From: Pseudomonas fluorescens NCIMB 11764
GTDB lineage: Bacteria; Pseudomonadota; Gammaproteobacteria; Pseudomonadales; Pseudomonadaceae
DNA length: 64,000 nucleotides
NCBI RefSeq assembly: GCF_000293885.2
Contig: NZ_CP010945.1
Location: forward strand, 992,001-1,056,000
Reading direction: 5' to 3'
Position numbers and translations under genes: made by a program. The notes under the pieces are model-generated. The model saw nothing but the letters and a program-made list of their open reading frames with translations, made no database searches and was not told the origin of the DNA. Positions within the stretch are counted from its first letter, which is position 1. Every line of letters begins with the position of its first letter. Positions 1 through 7,892 of this stretch are shown piece by piece.

Positions 1-2
1 GT

Positions 3-1418
3 GATATGAGCCTTACCAGCACTGCCGTACTGGCCTATGAGGTCAACCCTGATGGCCGTGGTGAAACGATCAAAGTCGATGGCATTGCCAGCCTTGACGA
101 TGCGACCCTGAAAATCGTCGCAGCGGGTGAATTTCCGCAAAGCAGCCAATACACACTCATTGAGGCAGGCAAAGTCGTGGGCCGTTTCGGAGACATTCAA
201 GACAACCTGGTTTTCATGACGCCGGCATTAAATTACGACGACGAGAAAACTGTCGTCCTGACTTATGCGCGCAATGGGGTGTCTTTCGGCAGCATTGCGC
301 CGAGCGGAAACGCTGAACGCTTTGCCGACAGCATAGAAGAACCGGCTGCCAGCCCAACCAGAGAGCAACCATCCAGCACGACAAATTCCGCCATCACCGC
401 CCTGCTCGGCTCCGATAGGGCCACCGCCGCCTACGCCCTCGAAATTCTGGCCGGCGACAGCAACGCCAACCTCGCCAAGGCGACCTTGAACAGTGACGGT
501 CCGATAACGGCCACTCTGCTCTCGGCTATGCGTCAGCTGGACAACGCCAGATTTTCTCACAATCAGAACAGGGCACCTCGCCTCGCCGCTGGCACCGAAA
601 CCAATGGCCGAGTCTGGCTACAGGCGTTGGGACACAGCGGAAAACTGGATCGCGACTATGACCCGTTGCAGCATTCCACCCAAGGATTGGTATTGGGCAC
701 CGACTGGCAAATCAATGAGCAGTGGCGTTTGGGCGTAATGGGGGGGCAATCCCGTACCCGCCAGAAGAGCAACGAACTCGACGGCGATCTGGACAGCTGG
801 CACCTAGGGGCTTACGCCCTGCGCCAGAACGGACCGATGTCCCTGCGTTTGGGAGCGACACATAACAGCCACGACGGAAGCAGTGCGCGCAGGGTGGAGT
901 TTTATGGCTTCAAGGATCGCCCCAAAGGTCGTTACGATGCCAACACCCAACAAGCCTTCGCGGAGGTGGGTTACAACTTTGGCCGCGCCAACGTCAGCAT
1001 CGAACCGTTCGCCACTCTTGGATACCAACGTTACCAGCGCGACAGTTTTGCGGAAAAAGGCGGCGATGCTTCCCTGAAAGTCCACGATCAATCCGAGGAA
1101 AACGTCAACAGCACATTCGGCCTGCGTCTGGCCAAGCTCAATACGTTGCATAACGGTATGCAACTGACGCCGCGCTTGAGCGCTGGCTGGAAACACACGT
1201 ATGGCAAGGTCTACACCGAAACCCGGCAACGCCTTGTCAGCGGGGGCAACGACTACAGCGTATACAGTGCGCCGCTGGATCGGAACAAACTGATGGTCGA
1301 CGCGGGCATAGACCTCAGGCTTTCTGCACGCAATACACTTGGCGTGGGCGTTACGGGTGAAATGGGTAACGACACCCGAAACCACGGTATCACCGGCCAA
1401 TGGCAAATGACTTTCTAA
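3..1418 (+). CDS. Autotransporter, C-terminal part with beta-barrel domain (5' truncated by window)
   Basis: The reading frame is open to the window edge, so the start lies outside. The visible part holds the end of a passenger domain (about residues 1-100), a Ser/Thr/Pro-rich linker and then a region of about 280 residues typical of autotransporter beta-domains. That region has alternating polar and aromatic strands (for example RVWLQALGHSG) and ends in a C-terminal Phe (QWQMTF), as expected for BAM-assembled outer membrane barrels. It would insert in the outer membrane and display or release the passenger at the surface. The passenger function cannot be told from this fragment. The gene converges on the pyruvate carboxylase operon. 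Confidence 0.85.
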   Translation, partial: DMSLTSTAVLAYEVNPDGRGETIKVDGIASLDDATLKIVAAGEFPQSSQYTLIEAGKVVGRFGDIQDNLVFMTPALNYDDEKTVVLTYARNGVSFGSIAPSGNAERFADSIEEPAASPTREQPSSTTNSAITALLGSDRATAAYALEILAGDSNANLAKATLNSDGPITATLLSAMRQLDNARFSHNQNRAPRLAAGTETNGRVWLQALGHSGKLDRDYDPLQHSTQGLVLGTDWQINEQWRLGVMGGQSRTRQKSNELDGDLDSWHLGAYALRQNGPMSLRLGATHNSHDGSSARRVEFYGFKDRPKGRYDANTQQAFAEVGYNFGRANVSIEPFATLGYQRYQRDSFAEKGGDASLKVHDQSEENVNSTFGLRLAKLNTLHNGMQLTPRLSAGWKHTYGKVYTETRQRLVSGGNDYSVYSAPLDRNKLMVDAGIDLRLSARNTLGVGVTGEMGNDTRNHGITGQWQMTF

Positions 1419-1437
1419 CCCTCACAAACACCGGGCG

Positions 1438-1463
1438 AAAAAAAAGGGGAGCACATGCTCCCC
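1438..1463 (-). terminator. Rho-independent terminator of the pycA-oadA operon
   Basis: A perfect 8-bp stem (GGGGAGCA / TGCTCCCC) with a 2-nt loop is preceded on the + strand by eight A residues. Read on the minus strand this is a GC hairpin followed by a T run, about 34 bp past the oadA stop codon. Confidence 0.85.
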
Positions 1464-1496
1464 CGAGGTTTAAAGCGGTATATCGAGGCTGTTAAC

Positions 1497-3305
1497 TCAG
1501 CCTTCGATCTCGATCAGGATTTCGCCCGGGTTCACCCGGTCGCCCTTGGCTACGTGGATGGCGGTGATCTTGCCGGCGATGGCCGCCTGGACTTCGGTTT
1601 CCATCTTCATGGCTTCGGTGATCAACACAGCCTGTCCGGCTTTGACGGTGTCACCTTCCTTGACCAGCACGTCGACGATGTTGCCTGGCATGGTGGTGCT
1701 GACGTGGCCCGGTGCAGTGGCTTGCTTGCGCTTGCTGCTGCCGCCGCTAACGAATTCGTTGAGCGGCTCGAAGACCACTTCTTCCGGCATGCCGTCGATG
1801 GACAGGTAGAAGTGACGCTTGCCTTCAGCCTTGACGCCGACACCGGTGATGTCGACGCGGTAGGTTTCGCCGTGGACGTCGATGACGAACTCGGTCGGTA
1901 CGCCTTCGCCGCCGGCCGATGCCACGCCGCCCGCTTCGGGAATCGGCAACAGCACTTCCGGGGTGAGCGTGCCTGCAGCGCGTTCTTCGAGGAATTTTCG
2001 ACCGATGTCCGGGAACATGGCGTAGGTCAGCACGTCTTCTTCAGACTTGGCCACGGCGCCGATTTCGGCACGCAGCTTGGCCATTTCCGGCTTGAGCAGG
2101 TCGGCAGGACGAACGTCGATCACTTCTTCGCTACCGATGGCCTGGCGACGCAGTTTTTCATTCACGATGCCCGGCGCCTTCCCATAGCCGCCTTGCAGGT
2201 AGAGCTTCACTTCGTTGGTGATGGTCTTGTAGCGCTCACCGGCCAGCACGTTGAAGAACGCCTGGGTGCCGACGATCTGCGAGGTCGGGGTCACCAGCGG
2301 CGGGAAGCCGAGGTCTTCACGAACGCGCGGGATTTCAGCGAGCACTTCGCCCATGCGGTTCAGCGCGCCCTGCTCTTTCAGCTGGTTGGCCAGGTTGGAA
2401 ATCATCCCGCCCGGCACCTGGTTGACTTGCACGCGGGTGTCGACGGCGGTGAATTCACTTTCGAACTGGTGGTACTTCTTGCGCACGGCGTAGAAGTACA
2501 GACCGATCTCTTGCAGCAGTTCCAGATTCAGGCCGGTGTCGAACTCGGTGCCTTTCAAGGCGGCAACCATCGACTCAGTGCCAGGGTGGCTGGTGCCAGA
2601 AGCGAAGCTGGAGATCGCGGTGTCGATGTGATCAGCGCCGTTTTCGATCGCCTTGAGTTGGCACATCGTGGCCAGGCCCGCAGTGTCGTGGGAATGGATG
2701 AAGACCGGCAGCGACTGCTCGGACTTCAATGCCTTGACCAGTTCGCCCGTGGCATACGGAGTCAGCAAGCCAGCCATGTCCTTGATCGCGACCGAGTCGC
2801 AACCCATCGCTTCCATTTGCTTGGCCTGGGCCACGAACGCGTCGATGGTGTGCACCGGGCTGGTGGTGTAGGCGATGGTGCCCTGGGCGTGTTTACCGGC
2901 GGCCTTCACCGCTTCGATGGCCACGCGCAGGTTACGCACGTCGTTCATCGCATCGAAAATACGGAACACGTCGATACCATTGACCGCAGCCTTGGCCACG
3001 AACGCCTTGACCACATCGTCACTGTAGTGGCGATAGCCCAGCAGGTTCTGGCCACGCAGGAGCATTTGCAGACGCGTATTAGGCAACGCCGCGCGCAGTT
3101 GGCGCAGACGCTCCCACGGGTCTTCTTTCAGAAAGCGTACGCAGGCGTCGAAGGTTGCGCCGCCCCAGCATTCCAGCGACCAGTAGCCGACTTTGTCGAG
3201 CTTGTCGCAGATCGGCAGCATGTCTTCGGTGCGCATGCGGGTGGCGAGCAGCGATTGGTGGGCGTCGCGCAGGATTGTGTCGGTAACGTGGATTTTCTTG
3301 GTCAT
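1497..3305 (-). CDS. oadA: Pyruvate carboxylase subunit B (carboxyltransferase plus biotin carrier)
   Basis: This is the carboxyltransferase subunit of two-subunit pyruvate carboxylase (also called pycB), which makes oxaloacetate from pyruvate. The N-terminal HMGL-like TIM barrel begins TDTILRDAHQSL. A conserved carboxylase domain follows, then a C-terminal biotinyl domain with the biotinylation motif EAMKMET. I place the start at 3305 because the ATG there follows GAGGAA at good spacing; an in-frame codon 5 residues upstream overlaps the preceding gene. The product is 602 aa. The stop of the biotin carboxylase gene lies 12 bp upstream, so the two are co-transcribed. Oxaloacetate decarboxylase alpha subunits look similar, but the paired biotin carboxylase and neighbouring pycR favour pyruvate carboxylase. 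Confidence 0.93.
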   Translation of the reverse strand: MTKKIHVTDTILRDAHQSLLATRMRTEDMLPICDKLDKVGYWSLECWGGATFDACVRFLKEDPWERLRQLRAALPNTRLQMLLRGQNLLGYRHYSDDVVKAFVAKAAVNGIDVFRIFDAMNDVRNLRVAIEAVKAAGKHAQGTIAYTTSPVHTIDAFVAQAKQMEAMGCDSVAIKDMAGLLTPYATGELVKALKSEQSLPVFIHSHDTAGLATMCQLKAIENGADHIDTAISSFASGTSHPGTESMVAALKGTEFDTGLNLELLQEIGLYFYAVRKKYHQFESEFTAVDTRVQVNQVPGGMISNLANQLKEQGALNRMGEVLAEIPRVREDLGFPPLVTPTSQIVGTQAFFNVLAGERYKTITNEVKLYLQGGYGKAPGIVNEKLRRQAIGSEEVIDVRPADLLKPEMAKLRAEIGAVAKSEEDVLTYAMFPDIGRKFLEERAAGTLTPEVLLPIPEAGGVASAGGEGVPTEFVIDVHGETYRVDITGVGVKAEGKRHFYLSIDGMPEEVVFEPLNEFVSGGSSKRKQATAPGHVSTTMPGNIVDVLVKEGDTVKAGQAVLITEAMKMETEVQAAIAGKITAIHVAKGDRVNPGEILIEIEG

Positions 3306-3316
3306 TGGAATATTCC

Positions 3317-4732
3317 TCACAGGCCTGCGTGGGCGGCGATGGCGGCGGCGATGGCCAGGGCCAGCTCTTCGGGTTTGCGCTTGATCGAGTAGTTGGTCAG
3401 TTCAGGGTGACTTTCAACGAAGCTGGTATTGAACTGGCCGCTGCGGAATTCCGGGTTGCGCAGGATTTCCTGGTAGTACGCGGCAGTGGTCTTGACCCCT
3501 TGCAGACGCATGTCGTCGAGGGCGCGCAAGCCACGGTCCATCGCCTCTTCCCAGGTCAACGCCCACACCACCAGCTTCAGGCACATGGAGTCGTAGAACG
3601 GCGGAATGGTGTAGCCGGTGTAGATCGCCGTGTCAGTGCGCACACCGGGGCCGCCGGGCGCGTAGTAACGGGTGATCTTGCCGAAGCTCGGCAGGAAGTT
3701 GTTTTTCGGGTCTTCGGCGTTGATCCGGAATTGCAGCGCGAAACCGCGGTGCTGAATGTCTTCCTGTTTCACCGAAAGCGGCAGGTTGGACGCGATGCGG
3801 ATCTGCTCACGCACGATGTCGATGCCGGTGATTTCTTCGGTGATGGTGTGTTCCACCTGCACCCGGGTGTTCATCTCCATGAAGTACACCTCGCCCTCGG
3901 CGAGCAGGAACTCCACGGTGCCGGCGTTCTCGTAACCCACGGCCTTGGCCGCACGTACCGACAGGTCGCCGATGTAGGCGCGCTGTTCCGGGGTCAGTTG
4001 CGGGCTCGGGGCGATTTCGATCAGCTTCTGGTTACGGCGCTGGATCGAGCAGTCACGCTCGAACAGGTGCACCACGTTGCCAAAGCTGTCGCCGAGGATC
4101 TGCGCTTCGATGTGTTTCGGATTGACGATGCATTTTTCCAGGAACACTTCCGCCGAACCGAACGCCTTGGTGGCTTCGGAGATCACGCGGGGGAAAGCCT
4201 GTTCGAGTTCTTCGCGGCTGTTGCAGCGACGGATGCCGCGGCCGCCACCACCGGAAGTGGCCTTCAGCATCACGGGGTAACCGATGCGGTCGCCTTCAGT
4301 CAGGGCTTCGGCGATGTCCGCGACGTTGCCTTCGGTGCCCGGAGTGACTGGCACGCCGGCCTTGATCATGCTGCGGCGCGCTTCGGTCTTGTCGCCCATG
4401 CGGCGAATCACTTCAGCCGATGGACCAATGAATTTGATACCGCGCTCTGCACAAATGTCCGCCAGCTCGGCGTTCTCCGAGAGAAAACCGTAGCCAGGGT
4501 GCAACGCATCGCAACCGGTTTCCACGGCCAGGTTCACCAGCTTGCGCGGGTTCAAGTAACCGGCCAGCGGATCGGCACCGATGCTGTGGGCTTCATCCGC
4601 ACGCTTCACGTGCAAGGCATGGCGGTCGGCGTCGGAATAGACCGCGACCGAGCGAATGCCCATCTCGGCGCAGGCGCGCACGATTCGTACGGCAATCTCA
4701 CCACGGTTGGCGATCAGGATCTTTGTTATCAC
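3317..4732 (-). CDS. pycA: Pyruvate carboxylase subunit A (biotin carboxylase)
   Basis: ATP-dependent carboxylation of biotin on the partner subunit. The N-terminal biotin carboxylase fold starts ITKILIANRGEIAVRIVRA, followed by an ATP-grasp domain with the glycine-rich loop KATSGGGGRGIRR and the catalytic segment EMNTRVQVEHTITE. At 471 aa it has the normal length of stand-alone subunits. It is the first gene of the operon and is divergent from the LysR regulator pycR. It could be mistaken for accC, but accC normally sits beside accB; here the neighbour is the carboxyltransferase subunit. Confidence 0.93.
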   Translation of the reverse strand: MITKILIANRGEIAVRIVRACAEMGIRSVAVYSDADRHALHVKRADEAHSIGADPLAGYLNPRKLVNLAVETGCDALHPGYGFLSENAELADICAERGIKFIGPSAEVIRRMGDKTEARRSMIKAGVPVTPGTEGNVADIAEALTEGDRIGYPVMLKATSGGGGRGIRRCNSREELEQAFPRVISEATKAFGSAEVFLEKCIVNPKHIEAQILGDSFGNVVHLFERDCSIQRRNQKLIEIAPSPQLTPEQRAYIGDLSVRAAKAVGYENAGTVEFLLAEGEVYFMEMNTRVQVEHTITEEITGIDIVREQIRIASNLPLSVKQEDIQHRGFALQFRINAEDPKNNFLPSFGKITRYYAPGGPGVRTDTAIYTGYTIPPFYDSMCLKLVVWALTWEEAMDRGLRALDDMRLQGVKTTAAYYQEILRNPEFRSGQFNTSFVESHPELTNYSIKRKPEELALAIAAAIAAHAGL

Positions 4733-4869
4733 TTGGAGTTTCCCTTGAGCCGGTGATACCCACGACCTGCTAGACCAGGTCGACGCGTGACTAAATGTTT
4801 CGATTTAGTCGCAGCCCCACACTAGCCCTCGCAAGGGATTAACAAAAATGATTAATTATTGGGTTAGGC

Positions 4870-4885
4870 ATAAGCAAAGACTTAT
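4870..4885. promoter_or_regulatory. Candidate LysR-type operator between pycA and pycR
   Basis: A short inverted repeat, ATAAG-N6-CTTAT, sits in the 190-bp divergent promoter region, 38 bp upstream of the pycR start. LysR regulators usually bind interrupted palindromes of this kind between themselves and a divergent target. The region around it (4830-4890) is AT-rich, as expected for promoters here. Direct binding is inferred. Confidence 0.4.
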
Positions 4886-4922
4886 AGTTGACCCATCAGC
4901 CTGGGGCGAGAGCGTGTAGAAA

Positions 4923-5885
4923 ATGCGTAAGTCATTGATGCGTATGACATTGCGTCAATTGCAGATTTTCAATGAAGTCTGTGATTTGCGATCCTACAGC
5001 CGCGCAGCGGACGAAATGTCGCTCACGCAACCTGCCGTGAGCCTGCAGATTCGTCAACTTGAGGAGCTGATTGGTCAGCCACTGTTCGATTACGTCGGCA
5101 AAAAACTCTACATGACGGAGGCCGCCGAAGCCCTTCAACGTGCCAGCCGGGACATTTTCGGGCGCCTGGAAAACCTCGACATGCAGCTCTCGGACATGCA
5201 GGGATCATTGCAGGGCCAGTTGAAACTGGCGGTGGAATCCAGCGCCAAGTATTTCGTGCCGCACCTGTTTGCCGCGTTCAAACGCCAGCATCCCGAGGTA
5301 AACCTGCAACTGACCGTGGTTAACCGTGGGCAGGTGATTCGGCGCCTTTCCGACAACCGTGACGACCTGGTCATCATGTCCATGGTCCCGCAGGACATGG
5401 GGCTGGAGTTTCTGCCATTCCTCAACAACCCGATCGTGGCCGTGGCGCCACCGGATCATCCGCTGTGCCACATGGGGCCGCTGCGCTTGCAGGATCTCGA
5501 ACCCTACACGCTGTTGCTGCGCGAACCCGGTTCGGGAACCCGACTGGCGTGCGAAGAGTATTTCAAGGAAAAACGTGTGCACTTCAACCAGACCCAGGAG
5601 GTCGCATCGGCCGAAGCGCAGCGTGAATGTGTGTTGGCGGGTCTGGGCGTTGCGCTGTTGACGCGCCACGCCCTGAACCTTGAATTGGCGACCGGTGGGT
5701 TGATCGAGCTACCGGTCGAAGAACTGCCGCTGTTTCGCAGCTGGTGCCTGGTGCAGGCCAAGGCCAAGCGGCTGTCGCCGGTGGCCCACGCATTCCTTGC
5801 GTTTATCCGCAGCGAGCGGGTGCAGATCAGCGCCCTGGTTGAGCGTTTCGACGGGAAGTTGCGGGCGCTGCCTGCCAGTAATTGA
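4923..5885 (+). CDS. pycR: LysR-family regulator PycR
   Basis: N-terminal winged HTH (TLRQLQIFNEVCDLRSYSRA, then SLTQPAVSLQIRQLE) and a C-terminal LysR substrate-binding domain. Length is 320 aa, normal for the family. It is divergent from pycA-oadA, the arrangement known for PycR of P. aeruginosa, so it probably controls pyruvate carboxylase expression. ATG codons at 4923, 4938 and 4944 are all possible starts; none has a strong ribosome site, so the first is kept. Its 3' end overlaps a small antisense ORF by about 59 bp. Confidence 0.85.
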   Translation: MRKSLMRMTLRQLQIFNEVCDLRSYSRAADEMSLTQPAVSLQIRQLEELIGQPLFDYVGKKLYMTEAAEALQRASRDIFGRLENLDMQLSDMQGSLQGQLKLAVESSAKYFVPHLFAAFKRQHPEVNLQLTVVNRGQVIRRLSDNRDDLVIMSMVPQDMGLEFLPFLNNPIVAVAPPDHPLCHMGPLRLQDLEPYTLLLREPGSGTRLACEEYFKEKRVHFNQTQEVASAEAQRECVLAGLGVALLTRHALNLELATGGLIELPVEELPLFRSWCLVQAKAKRLSPVAHAFLAFIRSERVQISALVERFDGKLRALPASN

Positions 5886-6036
5886 GTTCCAGGTCGGGAA
5901 AATCTCCGATCTCGGCCAGCAGCTGGCGGCGTTCGCAGCGATCTTCGATGGCGCGGCGAAATTCCATGCGGCGCTGGTCTTCTTGCTGACGACGGGTTTT
6001 GACGGCGCTGTTGCGTTCTTCGTAGGGCTGGGCCAT
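5827..6036 (-). CDS. Small conserved-looking basic protein (PA3496-like), antisense overlap with pycR
   Basis: A 69-aa charged, soluble protein with the core KTRRQQEDQRRMEFRRAIED and the segment GDFPDLELNYWQ. It resembles the small pseudomonad family that I recall as PA3496-like putative envelope integrity proteins; this is from memory. There is no signal peptide or membrane segment. The last 59 bp run antisense to the 3' end of pycR. A strong SD is not evident. Composition (many Arg, Glu, Gln in a plausible helix) is more protein-like than that of a random shadow frame. Confidence 0.55.
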   Translation of the reverse strand: MAQPYEERNSAVKTRRQQEDQRRMEFRRAIEDRCERRQLLAEIGDFPDLELNYWQAAPATSRRNAQPGR

Positions 6037-6144
6037 TTCGAGTCTCCCAAGGCGAGTACGGGAGTTACAGGATGGGCGCGAGGGATGACGGTTTGGCGGC
6101 GAGCGGGTTACAAAATGATGAAGCTCACAGACTGGCGGCGAACG

Positions 6145-6276
6145 CTGTGGCGAGGGAGCTTGCTCCCACTGGGCTGCGAAGCGGCCCCAAAATCATTCAC
6201 AGCAACGTTCGACCCTTCGCACTGGCTCATTTACGACTGCTGCGCAGCCGAGCGGGAGCAAGTTCCCTCGCCACAG
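6145..6276. repeat. REPIN: two inverted REP arms
   Basis: Arms of about 37 bp, beginning CTGTGGCGAGGGAGCTTGCT and ending with its near-exact reverse complement, flank a spacer of about 60 bp. Each arm carries an internal GGGAGC/GCTCCC hairpin. This is the usual doublet form of Pseudomonas REP sequences. It lies downstream of the RpiR regulator gene, and nothing coding is seen in it. Confidence 0.8.
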
Positions 6277-6294
6277 GGTCCGTGTCATCTTGAA

Positions 6295-7161
6295 TCAATC
6301 GTCGAGCGCTTTCACCGACTTGGGTGACAGCCGCAAGCTGCGCAGGCTGCGCTTGACGCTCTTGAGGTGGTTGACCAGGCTCGGCCCGCGGGCCATGGCC
6401 ACGCCCATCGCCAACACGTCGATCACCACCAGGTGGGCGATGCGCGAGGTCAGGGGCGTATAGATTTCAGTGTCTTCGTGCACATCGATCGCGAGGTTGA
6501 CAGTCGACAGCTCAGCCAACGGCGTCTGGCTCGGGCACAAGGTGATCAGCGACGCGCCGCTTTCGCGCACCAGGTTGGCCGTGATCAACAAGTCCTTGGA
6601 ACGCCCGGACTGCGAAATGCAGATCGCCACGTCGGTTGGCTTCAGCGTTACCGCCGACATCGCCTGCATGTGGGGATCGGAATACGCCGCAGCCGTCAGC
6701 AGCAAGCGGAAGAATTTGTGCTGGGCATCCGCCGCCACGGCACCCGAGGCACCAAAGCCATAAAACTCGACACGCTGAGCCTGGGACATCAGCGACACCG
6801 CCCGCTGCAACTCCACCGGATCGAGCTTCTCGCGAACCTCCATCAGGGTGTGCAGGGTGGTGTCGAAGATTTTCAGGCTGTAGTCGGCGACCGAATCGTC
6901 TTCATGGATCGCAAACTGGCCAAAGCTCGCACCCGCCGCGAGGCTCTGTGCCAGTTTCAATTTCAGATCCTGAAACCCGGAACAACCGATGGCGCGGCAG
7001 AACCGAACGATGGTCGGTTCGCTGATGCCCACGCTGTGGGCCAGGTCGGCCATGGAGCTGTGCATCACCGCCGCTGGATCAAGCAGCACGTGGTCGGCGA
7101 CCTTCAGCTCCGACTTGCGTAACAGGTGGCGTGACTGGGCGATGTGTTGCAGCAGATTCAA
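6295..7161 (-). CDS. RpiR/MurR-family regulator, HexR-like
   Basis: 288 aa with an N-terminal HTH_6 domain (residues 1-77; SVGISEPTIVRFCRAIGCSG is the recognition helix region) and a C-terminal SIS sugar-phosphate isomerase-like domain (about 120-260; FYGFGASGAVAADAQHKFFR and ICISQSGRSKDL are the phosphosugar loops). It is a paralogue of HexR, which senses KDPG and represses glucose catabolism genes. Its position near pycR matches a HexR-like gene of P. aeruginosa (PA5438, from memory). A palindromic operator upstream suggests autoregulation. The true ligand is unknown. Confidence 0.82.
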   Translation of the reverse strand: MNLLQHIAQSRHLLRKSELKVADHVLLDPAAVMHSSMADLAHSVGISEPTIVRFCRAIGCSGFQDLKLKLAQSLAAGASFGQFAIHEDDSVADYSLKIFDTTLHTLMEVREKLDPVELQRAVSLMSQAQRVEFYGFGASGAVAADAQHKFFRLLLTAAAYSDPHMQAMSAVTLKPTDVAICISQSGRSKDLLITANLVRESGASLITLCPSQTPLAELSTVNLAIDVHEDTEIYTPLTSRIAHLVVIDVLAMGVAMARGPSLVNHLKSVKRSLRSLRLSPKSVKALDD

Positions 7162-7208
7162 GGGGCTGGACTCTTTGTTATTGGCAGGCGCCGGGGATGT
7201 AGCAAGCT

Positions 7209-7223
7209 TGTAGTTATACTACA
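7209..7223. promoter_or_regulatory. HexR-type palindromic operator
   Basis: Perfect palindromic arms, TGTAGT-TAT-ACTACA, 48 bp upstream of the RpiR-family gene start. It closely resembles the HexR consensus reported for gammaproteobacteria (TGTAATwwwATTACA). Likely an autoregulatory site, and possibly also acting rightward on the gene at 7518. Confidence 0.6.
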
Positions 7224-7517
7224 TGAATTGGCTTTTTGCCTGCTCAATGCGTAACCGAATCCCTCGTTTTCAGGCGTGCGCGCTTCATGTAGCACCCATT
7301 TTCAGCGCTCCAGCGCAAACCGCAGTACACCCTTGAGGCTGACAAGCCCCCCCTGATCGGCCTCCTCGAAACCTTCGGAACTTAGTTACCCAAACAACAA
7401 ATTGATTAAACACTCAAACTTACAAATACAACTAAGAACCTTCTTCCAAAAACAACTCCACCTAGTTACTTTGATCGTGCAGGACGCAATCAAACTTAAT
7501 TACAGGAGTTACACACC
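7224..7517. other. AT-rich intergenic region
   Basis: No gene seen. The right part (about 7375-7500) is clearly poorer in GC than the rest of the window and contains similar short motifs (CTTAGTTACC, CCTAGTTACT, CAACTAAG). It serves as the leader of the small gene at 7518, with a CAGGAG ribosome site at 7502-7507. Confidence 0.5.
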
Positions 7518-7832
7518 ATGACCATTAAAACCAAAAACTGGACCGCACAAATCGACCGCATGCCTGGCGCAGCTTCTTTCCGCGCCTTCGGCACCGTAAC
7601 CGTTGCACACACGGGAATTACCCCTAAACTGGTGATGACTGCGATGCAGGATAAATCCTTTGACTTGCGATTGGAGTTGCTTCTTGAAAACTCCAGCGAA
7701 GTTTCGCTGCAAGTTGAAACAGACAAAGTTGTCGAATATAAGTCGCTGGGCAATTCCAATGTTTCAGGTGTGAGCATCTTCTATAAAGGTGAAAAAATTC
7801 ACCATATCGACGACGTTCTGATTACAAACTAA
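7518..7832 (+). CDS. Small protein of unknown function
   Basis: 104 aa, no signal peptide, no transmembrane segment and no Cys. It looks beta-rich (alternating patterns such as FRAFGTVTVAHTG and LRLELLLENSSEVSLQVET), compatible with a single beta-sandwich or barrel. A good ribosome site, CAGGAG, precedes the ATG. Codon use is more AT-rich than that of its neighbours and the upstream region is AT-rich, hinting at later acquisition. A hairpin follows the stop, so it is probably transcribed alone. I do not recognise the family. Confidence 0.7.
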   Translation: MTIKTKNWTAQIDRMPGAASFRAFGTVTVAHTGITPKLVMTAMQDKSFDLRLELLLENSSEVSLQVETDKVVEYKSLGNSNVSGVSIFYKGEKIHHIDDVLITN

Positions 7833-7842
7833 GTCTATAAAT

Positions 7843-7873
7843 ACCTTCCCGTCACTTTGCGTGGCGGGAAGGT
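7843..7873. terminator. Bidirectional hairpin terminator
   Basis: A 12-bp stem with one G-T wobble (ACCTTCCCGTCA / TGGCGGGAAGGT) and a 7-nt loop lies between the convergent small gene and the GGDEF-EAL gene. Followed by AT-rich DNA on the minus side. Confidence 0.6.
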
Positions 7874-7892
7874 TGGATTGAGCGGCGTATTT

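Noticed and set aside
1455..3392. A 645-codon open frame on the + strand opposite oadA
   Set aside because: Antisense shadow of a high-GC gene; composition rich in His, Arg and Gly with no domain, and oadA on the other strand is certain.
3305..4756. A 483-codon + strand frame opposite pycA
   Set aside because: Same reason: a shadow of the well-conserved biotin carboxylase gene.
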